Notes under the pieces: generated by a model
The model's database searches: none
What the model was told of the DNA's origin: nothing
The model's input: the letters and a program-made list of their open reading frames with translations, nothing else
Made by a program: the position numbers and the translations under genes
Assembly (NCBI GenBank): GCA_922989275.2
Contig: OV277862.1
Location: 20,999,543 to 21,063,542 of the forward strand
Direction: 5' to 3'
From: Gari tellinella
Lineage: Eukaryota; Mollusca; Bivalvia; Cardiida; Psammobiidae
Length of the DNA: 64,000 nt
Shown: piece by piece, positions 21,744 to 32,499 of the stretch
How the letters are laid out: every line of letters begins with the position of its first letter
Numbering within the stretch: the first letter of the stretch is position 1

Positions 21744-21970
21744 ACTCTTTGCATACGGGGTAATTTTTTCATCTGCAACAATAATAATTATTGTTGTCTG
21801 CCTTTGTTCTAAAAAGTTAGTTTTCAAAATTTCTTTTCAAAACAGGATTAGAGTGTCAAACTGTTTGGATCATGATGAGACACAGTGTTAGGTGGGGTCT
21901 TATCTGGATCCAAACTGTTTGCAAAGGTATAATCTCTGTGGGACACAATTTGCTGCTAGCATGTTAAGAT
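21744..21970. mobile_element. Family B MITE, CTCTTTGCAT type
   Basis: Starts TACTCTTTGCATACGGGG. Core GTCAAACTGTTTGGATC and GGATCCAAACTGTTTGC. Ends GCTGCTAGCATGTTAAG. Confidence 0.74.
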
Positions 21971-21977
21971 GTTAAGT

Positions 21978-22183
21978 GTTGACTCTTTGCATGCTAGCGG
22001 CGGATATATGCGCCTGAGTGATTGCCCTTGCAAACAGTTTGGATCGAGATGAGACGCCGCGTAACTTCTCATCAGGATCCAAACTGTTTGACACTCTGAT
22101 CATGTCTTGAAAAGAGATTTAGAAAATTATGTTTTTAGAACAATAGCAGACAACAATAATTGTTGCAGACGAAACAAGGAATA
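21978..22183. mobile_element. Family B MITE, inverted relative to its neighbour
   Basis: Starts GACTCTTTGCATGCTAGC. Core GCAAACAGTTTGGATC and GGATCCAAACTGTTTGAC. It continues with the complement of the TTCTAAAAA, GTCTGCAACAA arm found at the left of the preceding copy. Confidence 0.74.
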
Positions 22184-22406
22184 TCTTTAAAAAAGATATT
22201 CGGCGGAATGGGTGGTTGAACTAAGGCTATATAGATGGGTGTGCAAAATTGAATTAAATTGAGGTTTTCAAAGAATATATATCTTGAATTGAAAAGCAAA
22301 AAATACAAGTATTCAATTGAAACAGTAACTTTTATTTAAAACGCAAAACTATCATGTACAGAAATGCAAAACAAAACAATAATTTAACTCATATCCTAGC
22401 TACTGG
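22184..22406. other. Unrecognised, begins with a short palindrome
   Basis: GAATATCTTT-AAA-AAAGATATTC at about 22179-22201 also occurs at 7249-7270. The rest is A+T-rich. Confidence 0.5.
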
Positions 22407-22551
22407 TATAGTCAAACAACTAGGTCTGACGTGTCAAAGGTCAGCCGAGTCCATCTTTTAGGGAAAACAGCATTCCGCATGTTCTCGGACCATATTTTAA
22501 ACAGCCGATATTCGTATATGAGATAAAAATGAAGGCGGGATTATTGTGAGC

Positions 22552-22640
22552 CGTTTAGCGCAGTAGATAAAGTCTAGGTATGCAGAAGGCAAATAGCAGT
22601 ATTTTTTATTAAGCGTGGGTTCGAATCCCACGCCGACCTT
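22552..22640 (+). ncRNA. tRNA-like Pol III promoter unit
   Basis: An A-box-like TTTAGCGCAGTAGATAAAG is followed about 45 bp later by GTGGGTTCGAATCCCAC, a perfect T-arm with B box. A T-run follows at about 22646. The acceptor ends do not pair by eye, so it is not called a functional tRNA. Confidence 0.6.
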
Positions 22641-22875
22641 ACACTTTTTTTTATATAAATCTTGCCTGAATAGAAAAGCATTATATTATATTTCATACTG
22701 TATAATATAAGCTGACCATTTATGCACATGTCAGTCAGTGTTGGAGAAGGGGTGATGCTTCAGTTCGTATATATTCAGTCCTATATTATTTTAAAACATT
22801 AATCGATGATAAAATACATACATGTACATACATAGGTCCCTACATGTATAATGAAATGAAATGGATTACTGTTTA

Positions 22876-23046
22876 CAGGGCTCCAGATACGGGGGAATAG
22901 ACTCAAATGTTCCAACATGCACCAAACCTTATGGTGTGACTACTAATTAGAATTGTTTCATCGAGAAACGTTAGATTAGTAGTCACACCATAGGGTTTGA
23001 TGGAGACATGAATATTTTAGTTTTTGAAATACTATCTGGAGCCCTG
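22876..23046. mobile_element. Family C MITE, intact ends
   Basis: CAGGGCTCCAGATACGGGGG to TATCTGGAGCCCTG. Central stem GTGTGACTACTAATTAGAAT and its near complement. Target duplication not evident. Confidence 0.86.
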
Positions 23047-23049
23047 ATT

Positions 23050-23231
23050 ACGGTGAAACACCTAGAAATCGACCACCCATTCAGGACGAAAGTGGTCTTT
23101 TTAGACAGGCTGCTGCTGAATGCAGAACAAAAGTAATGGAGACTGCTTTATGCATTCCCCCCCCCCCCTTTAAATTATGCTGCAACCTGCCTCTTAAACA
23201 ATGACTTAAGTTTAGAGGTGTTTCATCGTGG
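23050..23231. mobile_element. Family E-like MITE
   Basis: ACGGTGAAACACCTAG and TAGAGGTGTTTCATCGTG are inverted ends. The interior has GACTGCTTTATGCAT, a C-run (23157-23168) and AACCTGCCTCTTAAAC, recalling family E. Confidence 0.65.
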
Positions 23232-23344
23232 ATCTACATAGATCTACATTACAATAAAAGTATATGATGGTTGAAATGAAAATGGAAATAAAGTAATTAT
23301 AGATTCCTTAAAACGTTTTAGCAAAAATAAAAGAGTTTTAGGTT

Positions 23345-23438
23345 GATGCGAGATTCGAACCCACGCCAAATAAAATTTACGATCATATACTCGCTTATAG
23401 GCCTACGACCTATCCATTACGCTATGTTTCTGATAACT
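23345..23438 (-). ncRNA. tRNA-like Pol III promoter unit, right arm
   Basis: Read on the minus strand: AGCGTAATGGATAGG as A-box-like, then GCGTGGGTTCGAATCTCGC as the T-arm/B box. It is the diverged partner of the unit at 22552-22640 and sits at the same distance from its element end. Confidence 0.6.
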
Positions 23439-23574
23439 AATCCGCTCATTGTTTATACCTATAACTCAACCTTTTCTTTAAAAGAATGAGACGAGGATAT
23501 CCGAAATGCTGATCTCCCTTAAAAATGGACTCGGCGACCCCGTGACACGCCAGACCTAGTTGTTTGACTATAGG

Positions 23575-24170
23575 AGATCCTCACATTAATCTATTGTTCC
23601 ATTCATAGAGTTTCTTGAAACAAACTATAGCATACACAAATGTACAGATACAACAATCTACTGTACTTCACTCTTGTAAATAATGACATACATGTGATAT
23701 TTTCTTGGACCCAAATAGGGAGATTTGGAAATTTTAATAGGGAGATTGGGGTGCCAAATAGGGAGCTTTTTTCGCGACACTTTTTTCGCGACAAAACTAG
23801 GCGTAGACGATGAAATTCCAGTAATTTTATATATTTTCATAAGTTAATTACTAGATCTAATTGCTTTTTTTTTTTTAAATAAGTGAATAAAGAAGTCTAT
23901 AGACCACTAAGACAGAGACAATTTTCACCCAGAGATATAGTTCTTATAATACTGACATGGGCCTATTATTCTAGTATTTTAGTACTGCAGAAGGATGGTT
24001 GTGTAAATCTGGCTGAAAGTAAAGCACAATACTAGGATATAAGAACTGTTTCCTATTATGGTTCTTATATTATTCATGACTAGTAAAGATAAAGTGGAAC
24101 TATATCTATTTTCTTGCGAGAATGAATGTTCAAATGGTCTAGATTTCTATCTATGGAGTAGATCAAAAAA
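23575..24170. other. Unrecognised; AATAGGGAGA repeats
   Basis: AATAGGGAGATTTGG, AATAGGGAGATTGGG and AATAGGGAGC occur at 23714-23766, followed by two TTTTTTCGCGACA copies. A worn family A-like stretch lies at about 23985-24080. Confidence 0.45.
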
Positions 24171-24171
24171 G

Positions 24172-24360
24172 AGTAGCAACTTAACAATTTGTTATTAATT
24201 TTGCAAACAGTATGGATCCAGATGAGACGCCGCATCATCTCATCTAGATACAAACTGTTTGACACTGATATTTTCTGAAAGAAAATGCACAAAAATTAAT
24301 TCAGAGTATTCACTATTGTTGCAGACGACAAAGTCTGCAGACGACATTTACTAGCGCCAT
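24172..24360. mobile_element. Family B element, decayed ends
   Basis: Core GCAAACAGTATGGATCCAG, GATGAGACGCC, ATACAAACTGTTTGACAC. The right part has GCAGACGACA twice. Confidence 0.7.
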
Positions 24361-25336
24361 AAAATGGGCGTGGTTCTAACAACGAAATAACGCGTCTAAA
24401 ATTTCTACCGCGAAAACTGATTGCAAATCAATTTTACGAGCGTAATTCGTCAAAAAATCTAACTTAATAATTATACATTTGCACAAATCGTATCCAACAA
24501 ACAGAAGAATTTAGATCCAATGTTTAATTTTAATTGATTGTTAGAAAACGACGTTGGGAATACTTTTTAGACTAACAAAATATAGAATCTACGTAATTCT
24601 CATAGCAAATATTAAGGCGCCCCGTCATTTTGTAACGGTAAATTTTTCGAAGTATTTTTCTGTTACGTGAATATTCAAAGTATTTTGTGGTGGAAATCAA
24701 TTCCTAAATGTTAATTCTGATTAGCTTCATCTAAAATGTGGGTTTGTCCAGCACTTAAGGAGAATTGTTTGATTTTAATCCGGTCCGTATCGGGGACATA
24801 GCCTTCGCATCACTGCTTTTAGAAATTGTCGTTGTTAAAGTCTCCGATTCGGGGTGAACCTGTCAATCAATTTTTTGATAACCAATTAGATCTACCGGTA
24901 CTCGGCGCGTGTGGTCAAACTTTAACCCAACATTGTTATGACTCAGCCTGTCATAATAGTGCTTACACTAACAAACTTATCAACGATTACGTAATGTGTT
25001 TACACACATCAGTAGCGTTTGGTGATACGCGTGTGTAGGGATTAGCCAGAAAACTCTGAAGTCAATTTTAAGATTTTAGAGTCGGCGAACGAGGTAAATG
25101 ATATAAAAGTTCATATTGAAAAAAATGAACCTGGTTAAATGAAATATCGGGAGATTTCGTCTCCCGACCGGGAGATCGTGAGTAGAGGTCTAATTTCGGG
25201 AGCTCCCGACCATATCGGGAGATATCACATGTATGAATAATGATGAAACAACACAATTGTGTTTAACTCACTTGAGGCTATTCATATATAACATATTGCT
25301 TTTAATGTATGGCAAATGTGTACAAATAGTTAACAA
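24361..25336. other. Unrecognised; short CGGGAG palindromes
   Basis: Less A+T-rich than its surroundings. 25143-25220 has ATATCGGGAGAT, TCTCCCGACCGGGAGAT and CGGGAGCTCCCGAC, a cluster of overlapping palindromes. A 70-codon plus frame at 24826 has no recognisable domain. Confidence 0.45.
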
Positions 25337-25345
25337 TTAAAACAA

Positions 25346-26301
25346 GGTAGTGACTAGGGGTACGTGACCGTACCTCTAATATTTGAAATTAGCGGTACGG
25401 TCACGTACCCCTAGCGAGCCCTGTGAGGGTTGACTAGGGGTACGTGAATCATTTAAACTATGTAGCAACATATTAATTTGCCTGCAGATACGTTTTATTG
25501 ATGCTCATAATAATAATCTCTCATTTCTACCTTAGCTTGTGGATATTTAATGGAGAAAAACAAAGAAACTTCGACAAATATTCCCCACCCAACTTGTTCT
25601 TACCGGCAGCGATGAGAATAGATGTATTCCGCATACATGTATTGGATTAATTATCGTCATATACGCCCGATATATGAAAATCCGTGACCAATGTTAAGTT
25701 TTTTTCTTAATTTTTTGATTCAATGGTAACTTAATTAATACAATAAGCTTGTAAGAAACTACTGCTGATGTGCCTTCCTAACTTAGCGATGAATATAAAG
25801 TGGTAGATCTAAAAAAAATAAAAAATATCGAAGCTTCTATCAAGTATCGAAACATGTAAGTTTGCCGGTACCCAAGTTTGCTGGTTAATGACCTACACAA
25901 ATCAACTCGTAAAACACGTTTGATAACTGATCGCAATTAAACAGTGCATTTATTCTAAACAAGGCTGGTATTGGATATTTATACATGTTTGTAAAAATGT
26001 GTGAACGTTCTTTATTCATAGGTATAGTTTTCGCTGCCGTGAAAAAAATGCCGATTGGAAATTATTTTTGGATTTATTTTGTTTGCTTTTCTGCGTTAAA
26101 CAGTCAGAATAGAAGGTTGAAATGAGATATTATTAACATTAGCATCGCTTTTAACGTATCTGCAGACACAATAAAGTGTTTCTATACAGTGTTATGGACT
26201 CACGTACCCCTAGTCAACCCTCACAGGGCTCGCTAGGGGTACGTGACCGTACCGCTAATTTCAAATATTAGAGGTACGGTCACGTACCCCTAGTCACTAC
26301 C
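25346..26301. mobile_element. Mutator-like MITE with perfect 102-bp terminal inverted repeats
   Basis: Arms 25346-25447 and 26200-26301 are exact complements, starting GGTAGTGACTAGGGGTACGT. A 9-bp duplication, TTAAAACAA, flanks them (25337-25345, 26302-26310). Nine bases plus long arms fit the Mutator-like superfamily. Each arm itself folds: GACTAGGGGTACGTGACCGT pairs with ACGGTCACGTACCCCTAG around TAATATTTGAAATTA. The 752-bp interior is A+T-rich with no frame. Confidence 0.93.
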
Positions 26302-26485
26302 TTAAAACAAATTGGTTGTAAACAATTACGAAACACCTAGCTTCCTCTGTATATCTATAAATAGATTTCAGATCATAACAGTGGAAACTTCTGTGGCCTA
26401 AGTAGTAAACAGCCAGCCTGTATCTCTAAATTTTACACCCACAGTCCACATCATGTAAAACTGTAATGGGACATAAACCAGCCTA

Positions 26486-26569
26486 CAGGGCCCCAGATAA
26501 GAGTGAGTAAACTAAACAAATCACATTTTAGATTTTAAGTTTTGAAACAATTCCCTTATCTGGAGTCCA
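26486..26569. mobile_element. Short family C element, about 84 bp
   Basis: CAGGGCCCCAGATAAGAGTG to CCCTTATCTGGAGTCC with only A+T-rich filler between; the central palindrome is missing. Confidence 0.72.
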
Positions 26570-26677
26570 ATCAGACTATTCAGTTTCAACAGGTGCTCTT
26601 AATTCTAAATTTCTGATCAAATATTATTGGTTGAAATGTGTGGCCAAATATAAAGTGTGTCTAAATAGAAAACAGTC

Positions 26678-26712
26678 AGCTCCGCCGAAAAATTACCCAG
26701 CATGCAAAGAGT
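26678..26712. mobile_element. Family B terminal fragment
   Basis: GCCGAAAAATTACCCAGCATGCAAAGAG followed by TTAA (26713-26716). One end only. Confidence 0.6.
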
Positions 26713-26864
26713 TAACAGCTGTAGGTGACACTTTGTGACAGCAGCAGGAAAGTTTATGATAAAGTGAACATTTTAAGGTCACCTTCGTTTTAGTACTCCT
26801 AGGCTTCAGAAAAAGGAGATTATCATTTTACCTTTAGTCTGCTATATTCTTAGGTTCTACACTG

Positions 26865-26991
26865 TTGGCTAATTCAGAGCAGCATTTATTAAACTACCCA
26901 GAATTCGAAGTAGACTGGTACATGTTTTATTATTTAAAAAGATCCACAAGGTATCATAATAACCCACAAGTGTTACTTAATGCTGAAAGAG
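26865..26991. mobile_element. Family D right half
   Basis: TTTATTAAACTACCCAGAATTC, AAAGATCCACAAGG, TAACCCACAAGTGTTA and TGCTGAAAGAG match 19610-19725. TTAA 26992-26995. Confidence 0.7.
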
Positions 26992-27165
26992 TTAAGCTTA
27001 CACTGCACAGGCTCTGAATATTCACAACTTTGCTTTCAGTTCTGTAGGACCCCAAAATATTTAAAAATTATATAGCAAACAGTGCAGACCTTGAGCAGAG
27101 GAATCCTCCAGGAGCTTGCTTATAATATTTACAAAAGATGTATATACTTGTTTCCAGCACCTTAA

Positions 27166-28344
27166 CCCTTTACCCCATGAATACACCTTTTGATGCCTTT
27201 AATTAGTTCCCCGGCTGTACTTTTTCCAAGGTTCAGTGTAAAATTTCCATGGAATATGAATAATTTACGTGGAATTTACGTGGAATTCTAAAAGTTCCAT
27301 GGTTATTCGTAACAATTTCCAAGGTTTTTGTTTAGTCACTAAAATTTCCATGGTTTATGCATGCTTATGAACAAAAAAACCACGTAAATATCAAGAAAAA
27401 ACCTTGGAAACTCTTAAAACCTTGGCAAAAGCTCGGAAAAATTGGACTTTGGCAAAAATAAACACGGAACAATCTCGGAAATAAGAACTTAACCATTTTT
27501 TAGCACGGAAAATCCTTGTAAAATAATAACTTAAACAATTTGCACCTCGTAAAAATTGTACTTAGACATTTTCCAGCACGGAAAAACCTTGGAAGTACAA
27601 CTTAGTGAATTATAAATATGAGTAATATTTGCTACAATTGTAAGTTTCACAAAACAGTGAATATTATACACACCCAGGACACCAGCTCACAACAATCAGA
27701 GGTCAAAGATTTAAGTTGTCTGTTTATCTATACTTTAAAATGTGAATGTGGCAAAAATTAAAGACTCCAAACCAGTTCAGACTCCTGACAAAAGATTCAT
27801 GGTAAGTTACATAACTTACATAAATACAATTTTATCATGATCATAATATATTTTGGATATTTACATGATACAAACAAAAGCATGTGGTACCCCACCCACT
27901 AGTAGTTAACTATTCCTCGTATATATATACTTTTCCATGGTATTTTGTCGAAACCACGTAAAATGGTTCTAATATTTCCATGGTTTTTTCCTAAATATTT
28001 TACAAGGATTCCTCGTAAACTTTTCCGAGGATTTTTTGTTTCCGTGGTTTCCTTGGAAATTAAATATTTTACAAGGATTCCTCGTAAACTTTTCCGAGGT
28101 ATTTTGTCAAACCATGTAAAAACCAAGGTCTTGTATTTTCTAAGGTTTTCTCGTCTTTTTTCCAAGGTTTTTGTAATATGACCGTCCGAATACTCCGTGG
28201 TTTTTTCCATGGTTTTTTTTCATAAAACCTAGGAAAAAGTACAGCCGGGTCCTCCACAAGAGAAAATATTTCCATTCTCAACAATTATACAATTACCCTG
28301 TTTTTAGTTTAGAGATAGCTGAAAACAAGTTATGGGGGAATGGA
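27166..28344 (-). mobile_element. Family A MITE interrupted by a K element
   Basis: Left TTAA 27162-27165 and arm to TTAATTAGTTC. The arm resumes after the K element with CCTCCACAAGAGAAAATATT. The hairpin is deleted and the right end is GGGGGAATGGA. Confidence 0.75.
27210..28249 (+). mobile_element. Family K element, copy 1
   Basis: Ends CCCGGCTGTACTTTTTCC and GGAAAAAGTACAGCCGGG. It interrupts the family A arm exactly; the flanks TC and TC suggest a 2-bp duplication. The 1,040 bp consist of a 10-bp-scale motif TTCC-NN-GG in its CCATGG, CCAAGG, CCTTGG, CCTCGG, CACGG and ACGTGG forms, about every 25-35 bp. A 103-codon minus frame with a repeated RKSLRGILVKYL is a by-product of an internal duplication. 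Confidence 0.85.
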
Positions 28345-28348
28345 TTCA

Positions 28349-28507
28349 CCCATTACCCTATAGCCTGTTTCTAGTGTTTAAGATAGCTAAGTGAGACCTT
28401 AAAGCAGGTTGAAAGTAAAGCAGAATGTGCCATTCCAACAATGGTAATATGATGAAGAAGGGGTAAACTGACACTCCAGTACGGTGCTTATGAGGAGCAA
28501 AGGGTTA
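28349..28507 (+). mobile_element. Family A MITE, decayed
   Basis: ACCCATTACCCTATAGCCTG end and half the hairpin (to AGAATGTGCC), then worn sequence to AGCAAAGGG. Confidence 0.6.
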
Positions 28508-28557
28508 CATGTTGATTAACAATTAGGGAAAGATAATTTCAAGTGCAATCAATGAAA

Positions 28558-30964
28558 AAACAAGAGGGCCTGAAGGCCCTGATATCGCTCACCTGTTGTA
28601 CTGAAGCTTGATAGCTTTACCTTTCTGTTTCACCTGTTTAATCTAAATCCATTTAAATTTGTAGTATAGCATGTAAACAATTGTGGAATACAACCTCATA
28701 ATTCTAGTATAGTAGAGTACATCAAGGGCAGATAACTAGAGTCTAAACAATACTGAAATGAAGCCTTTTCTAGCATTTCAAAGTATATCAAGGGCAGATA
28801 ACTGTTGCCACAATGATTACAGATTTCAACAATAATTGCACTCCTTTGAGAACTTATAGCTTTATACTTTGTGTGCAAGTATAATCAAAATCCATTGAAA
28901 ACTGTAGTTGCAAGAGTGTAAACACCCTTAAATATGGCATTTTCAGCAATTCAAAGGTAGATAATTCTCAACCTATGGGTCCGATTTCAACCATAATCAA
29001 ACTCATCTGAACTCTTATGGTCATATAACAATCTGAGCAAGTTTGAGATAGATTGGATAAAAATTGTGGCCTCTAGAGTGTAAACACCCTTAAATATGGC
29101 ATTTTCAGCAATTCAAAGGTAGATTACTCTCGACCTATTAGTCTGATTTCAACCAAAATCGAACTCATCTGAACTCTTATAGTCATATACAATCTAAGCA
29201 AGTTTGAGAAAGATTGGAGAAAAATTGTGGCCTCTAGAGTGTAAACACTGTTAAATATGGCATTTTCAGCAATTCAAAGGTAGATTGGTCTGATTTCAAC
29301 TATAATTGAACTCATTCAAACTCTTATGGTAATATACAATCTGGACAAGTTTGGATAAATAATGTGGCCTCTACCCAAACCAAAATACTAGCAAGTGGGA
29401 AGTTCGTGACAAGCATGCAACAAGCATGCGCACACTTATTGCAGTCTTAATAAGAATGCAGTCCTAATAAATAAGTGTGCAGAAGCGCGCAAGCAAATTA
29501 AGTGTGCGGTGAGGATTTTCACTCCATGCTTCCGTAGGCTTAAATTTGTTTAAGATTACAACAAGCCTGTAATTAAGCGCAATAAAAGCAAATTAAGTGT
29601 GCGGTGAGGATTTCCACCGCAGGCTTAAGTTTTGTTTAAGGTTGCAACAAGCGCGCAATTTTGCGCCATAAGATGACTCTGCAAGCTTAATATAATGTCT
29701 GAGTGTTTGATAGAAGTCATTTCATTGGCTCACTGAAGAAGTAAACCTTATTCTGATTGGACAGTTTTGGCTCCAAATTCATATCTTCAAACACAGATAG
29801 AAGAAGTGTGTTTACAGAGTTTTGGGACAATTTCTCCAAATTGCAAGTTTTAGTCATACAATTAAGAATATCAAGATAGATAATTAACAGGTATGTTTGA
29901 TTTTATTCTGAAGCAGCTAGCTATAGCTAGTTAATAATTTTTAAAAGAATGTTACAGAGATTTTCAGTTGATTTGCTTCAAAATCAGACTGATGTAAACA
30001 AATTGCATGTATATAATGATGCAAGTTGTTTGTATTCGAATTCATGCAGCTGACCAAATGGTGATGCATAAATAGATTAAACAATTATTCTTCCAATATT
30101 ACTCTATACTCTTTTATTTGAAATGAATGAAATGCTATTTGTTTAATGTTGTTGTTTTTAAACTCTCAAGATCATTTTTTGATGTAACAATCCAATATGG
30201 AGGATGGTTTGAACAATTGTAATTTTTCCAATAATCAGATTAATTTAAGCGTGCATGCCCACAACTAAGCGTGCGGTCGCCTGTATGCACATTTGATTTA
30301 AGCTTGCGACCGTATTCTTGCAAGAATTTAAGCGTGTGGCTGCATGCTTAATATAAGCCCGCGACTGCATGCATGCAAGCTTAATTTAAGCATGTGGAGG
30401 CCTGTATGCACGCCTAATTCAAGCGTGCAGCACGCTTAATAAGATTGCGATTGGTCCAATTGCACGCTTGTGCTTGCACACTAGCACACAAGTAAGAATG
30501 CACGCTTATTAAGGCTGCACATGCTTAAGAATCAATAATCAAGGTTGCGATTCTTTTAGTCGCTCGCTTGCAAGCGTGCCAAACAAGTACGCACAATCTT
30601 AAAATTAAGGTAGGGCGCGCCTACTTAGATTGCGATTGCAATCTTATTGCAATCTTATCGCAATCTTCCTGCATGCTTAATTAAGTGTGCGATTTTGGTT
30701 TGGGTAGAGTGTAAACACTGTTAAATATGGCATATTCAGCAATTCAAAGGTAGATAACTCTTGACCTATTGGTCCGATTCCAACCATAATCGAACTCATC
30801 CGAACTCTTATGGTAATATACAATCTGAGCATGTTCGAGAAAGATTGGATAAATATATTGTGGCCTCTAGAGTGTATAAACACTAAAATTGTTGACGCCG
30901 GACGACTGACCCCGGATATTCAAGTATTGCAAAAGCTCACCCTGAGCTAGCTCAGGTGAGCTAA
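28558..30964 (+). mobile_element. Pearl-like element, second family, with an H insertion
   Basis: Left end GAGGGCCTGAAGGCCCTGAT then ATCGCTCACC. Tandem units of about 165-170 bp contain GGCATTTTCAGCAATTCAAA, CCGATTTCAACCATAAT, CTGAACTCTTATGGTCATAT and TGTGGCCTCTAGAGTGTAAA. The right end is a hairpin AGCTCACCCTGAGCTAGCTC with GGTGAGCT then CTAA. An H element lies at 29374-30704. Confidence 0.82.
29374..30704 (+). mobile_element. Family H element, copy 1
   Basis: Ends CCCAAACCAAAAT and ATTTTGGTTTGGG, flanked by TA (29372-29373, 30705-30706). Neighbouring core units read GGCCTCTAGAGTG uninterrupted, so TA is duplicated. About 300 bp at the left and 460 bp at the right are crowded with AAGCGTGCG, GCATGC and GCAAGCTTAA motifs. 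The middle contains TAGCTATAGCTAG. No frame of useful length: non-autonomous. Confidence 0.88.
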
Positions 30965-31549
30965 TTAAGATTATACAAAGCTGCTAGCAGTGAATGAATC
31001 TGCCTATATCAGACACAGTTTTCACTAGACTATGTACACTGACACTGTATGTATATATGGAGAAATTCAGTGTGTTCATGCAGCTATGAGTTTTAAACAG
31101 GATATTAACTTGCCATTATAACACCCACCTGTAACTATATATTATAACTCTCCCATATATAATATATGATTACATTACACTGCATTGACCCAAAACATTT
31201 CACACCTAGTCCACACCAGTACACAAGGGGTACTCAAAAAGTATCAGAAAAAGTTTTGTATTATATTAACATTTTGATATAATAATAAAAAGTAATATAA
31301 ATTATGGTGATCAGAATAACATTGCCATATCCTAATTGTACATTTTAGATTATGCAGTGCAAATTGTGTAGAATTTATTCTTTCCTTCCATTTCCATACA
31401 AAATCCCATTGAGCCCAATAGGCTCTAAGGCACTGACCAGAGTACTCAGTTCCCAGATTTAACTATAGACTTATCACTATAGGTGATTAATACCCCTACT
31501 AGCACCTTGTCACAAGAAGCAAATGTGTCAGGATAATGTTGATGTGTGT
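30965..31549. other. Unrecognised A+T-rich DNA
   Basis: No clear repeat or gene. A short family E end (TACAGTGAAACCCCTCTAAA) begins at 31549. Confidence 0.5.
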
Positions 31550-31550
31550 A

Positions 31551-32499
31551 CAGTGAAACCCCTCTAAAACTAAAATATGGCCCCTAAATAAGCCTTTTCT
31601 ATGACTTGACCTACTTTTTAATCAGACATAACCCATATTCATATTTGACCTAGAATTCGTCAAGGTGATCAACCTGAAAAAAAAAGTAGTTTCATGAAAT
31701 TAGGGCAAAAGATGTGACCCTACATTACTTTTCAACTTTTTCTATGATTTGACCTACTGACCCACTTTTTGACCCTCAGTAATCTATAGTACTATATTGC
31801 CTAGATTTTGTTATGGTGATCATCCTGAGCAAGTTTATGAAATAATAGCTTAAAACATTGCTCCTAGAGTGTTTAGAAGCTTTTTCTATGTTTTGCACAA
31901 CTGACCTACTTTTTAACTTTTATGTAATCCATATTCACACAAAGTGTTGCTTTTGTCAAGATAATCAGTCTAAGCAAGTTTTAAGAAGATTGGGTTAAAA
32001 ATAAGGCCTCTGTAGTGGCAAAAAGATTTTTCTGTGATTTGACCTACTGACCTACTTTATGACCCAACATGACCTATATTCCAGTATGTTTTAAACTTTA
32101 TCAAGGATCATGACAGAGGCAAAATCTCATAAAGATATAGCCAAAAATAAGACTTCTAGAATGATTTTAACATTTAATTTGATATTTCCGAACATGGAAA
32201 ATGACAACGCCCTCTGGCAGCCATGTTGTTTTTTTTATGGATCAACATTTTTTGAACAAATTTGAAGTCTATCCATCGACAAGCACAGTAATTTCGGAGA
32301 AGAAGATTTTTTTAGATACTGTGCATGGTTGCCATGGCAACCAGACGAATTGCCCAACCAAGAAACTTTTACCAACTTTTCATTCCTCCACCCTACTGAT
32401 GCTTCTGATGAAGTTTGGTTACACTGGTGCTATTGGATTCAGAAAAGAAGTCATTTGCTACAATTGTTGACAGACAGTCGGACAGACGACGGATAGAAT
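31551..32499 (+). repeat. Degenerate TGACCTACTGACCTAC tandem repeat
   Basis: Four or five worn units with TTTTTCTATGATTTGACCTA, ACCTACTTTTTGACC and CATATTC. It ends in a GACAGACAGTCGGACAGACG tract, directly broken by a K element. Related in plan to 5235-6280. Confidence 0.7.

Larger units (their letters stand above)
22407..23572. mobile_element. Inverted-repeat element with a tRNA-like sequence in each arm
   Basis: Ends TATAGTCAAACAACTAGGTC and its complement. Inverted similarity continues inward about 70 bp (TGACGTGTCA, GCCGAGTCCATC) and resumes at a tRNA-like block about 140 bp from each end. The terminal TATAG-CTATA leaves the duplication ambiguous; TA is possible. The centre holds a family C copy (22876-23046) and an E-like copy (23050-23231). 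No transposase frame. Confidence 0.78.

Noticed and set aside
22552..22640. Functional tRNA gene
   Set aside because: The T-arm and B box are good, but acceptor ends do not pair and the middle is too irregular; kept only as tRNA-like.
22876..23046. Target duplication for family C (8 bp as in hAT)
   Set aside because: Flanks of several C copies were compared and no consistent duplication of any length was found.
24826..25038. 70-codon plus frame in less A+T-rich DNA
   Set aside because: No domain, no splice context, no repeat link; not enough to call a gene.
27899..28210. 103-codon minus frame with repeated RKSLRGILVKYL
   Set aside because: Product of an internal duplication in the K element; other frames over the same DNA show equal repeat patterns and the K copies differ by an indel.
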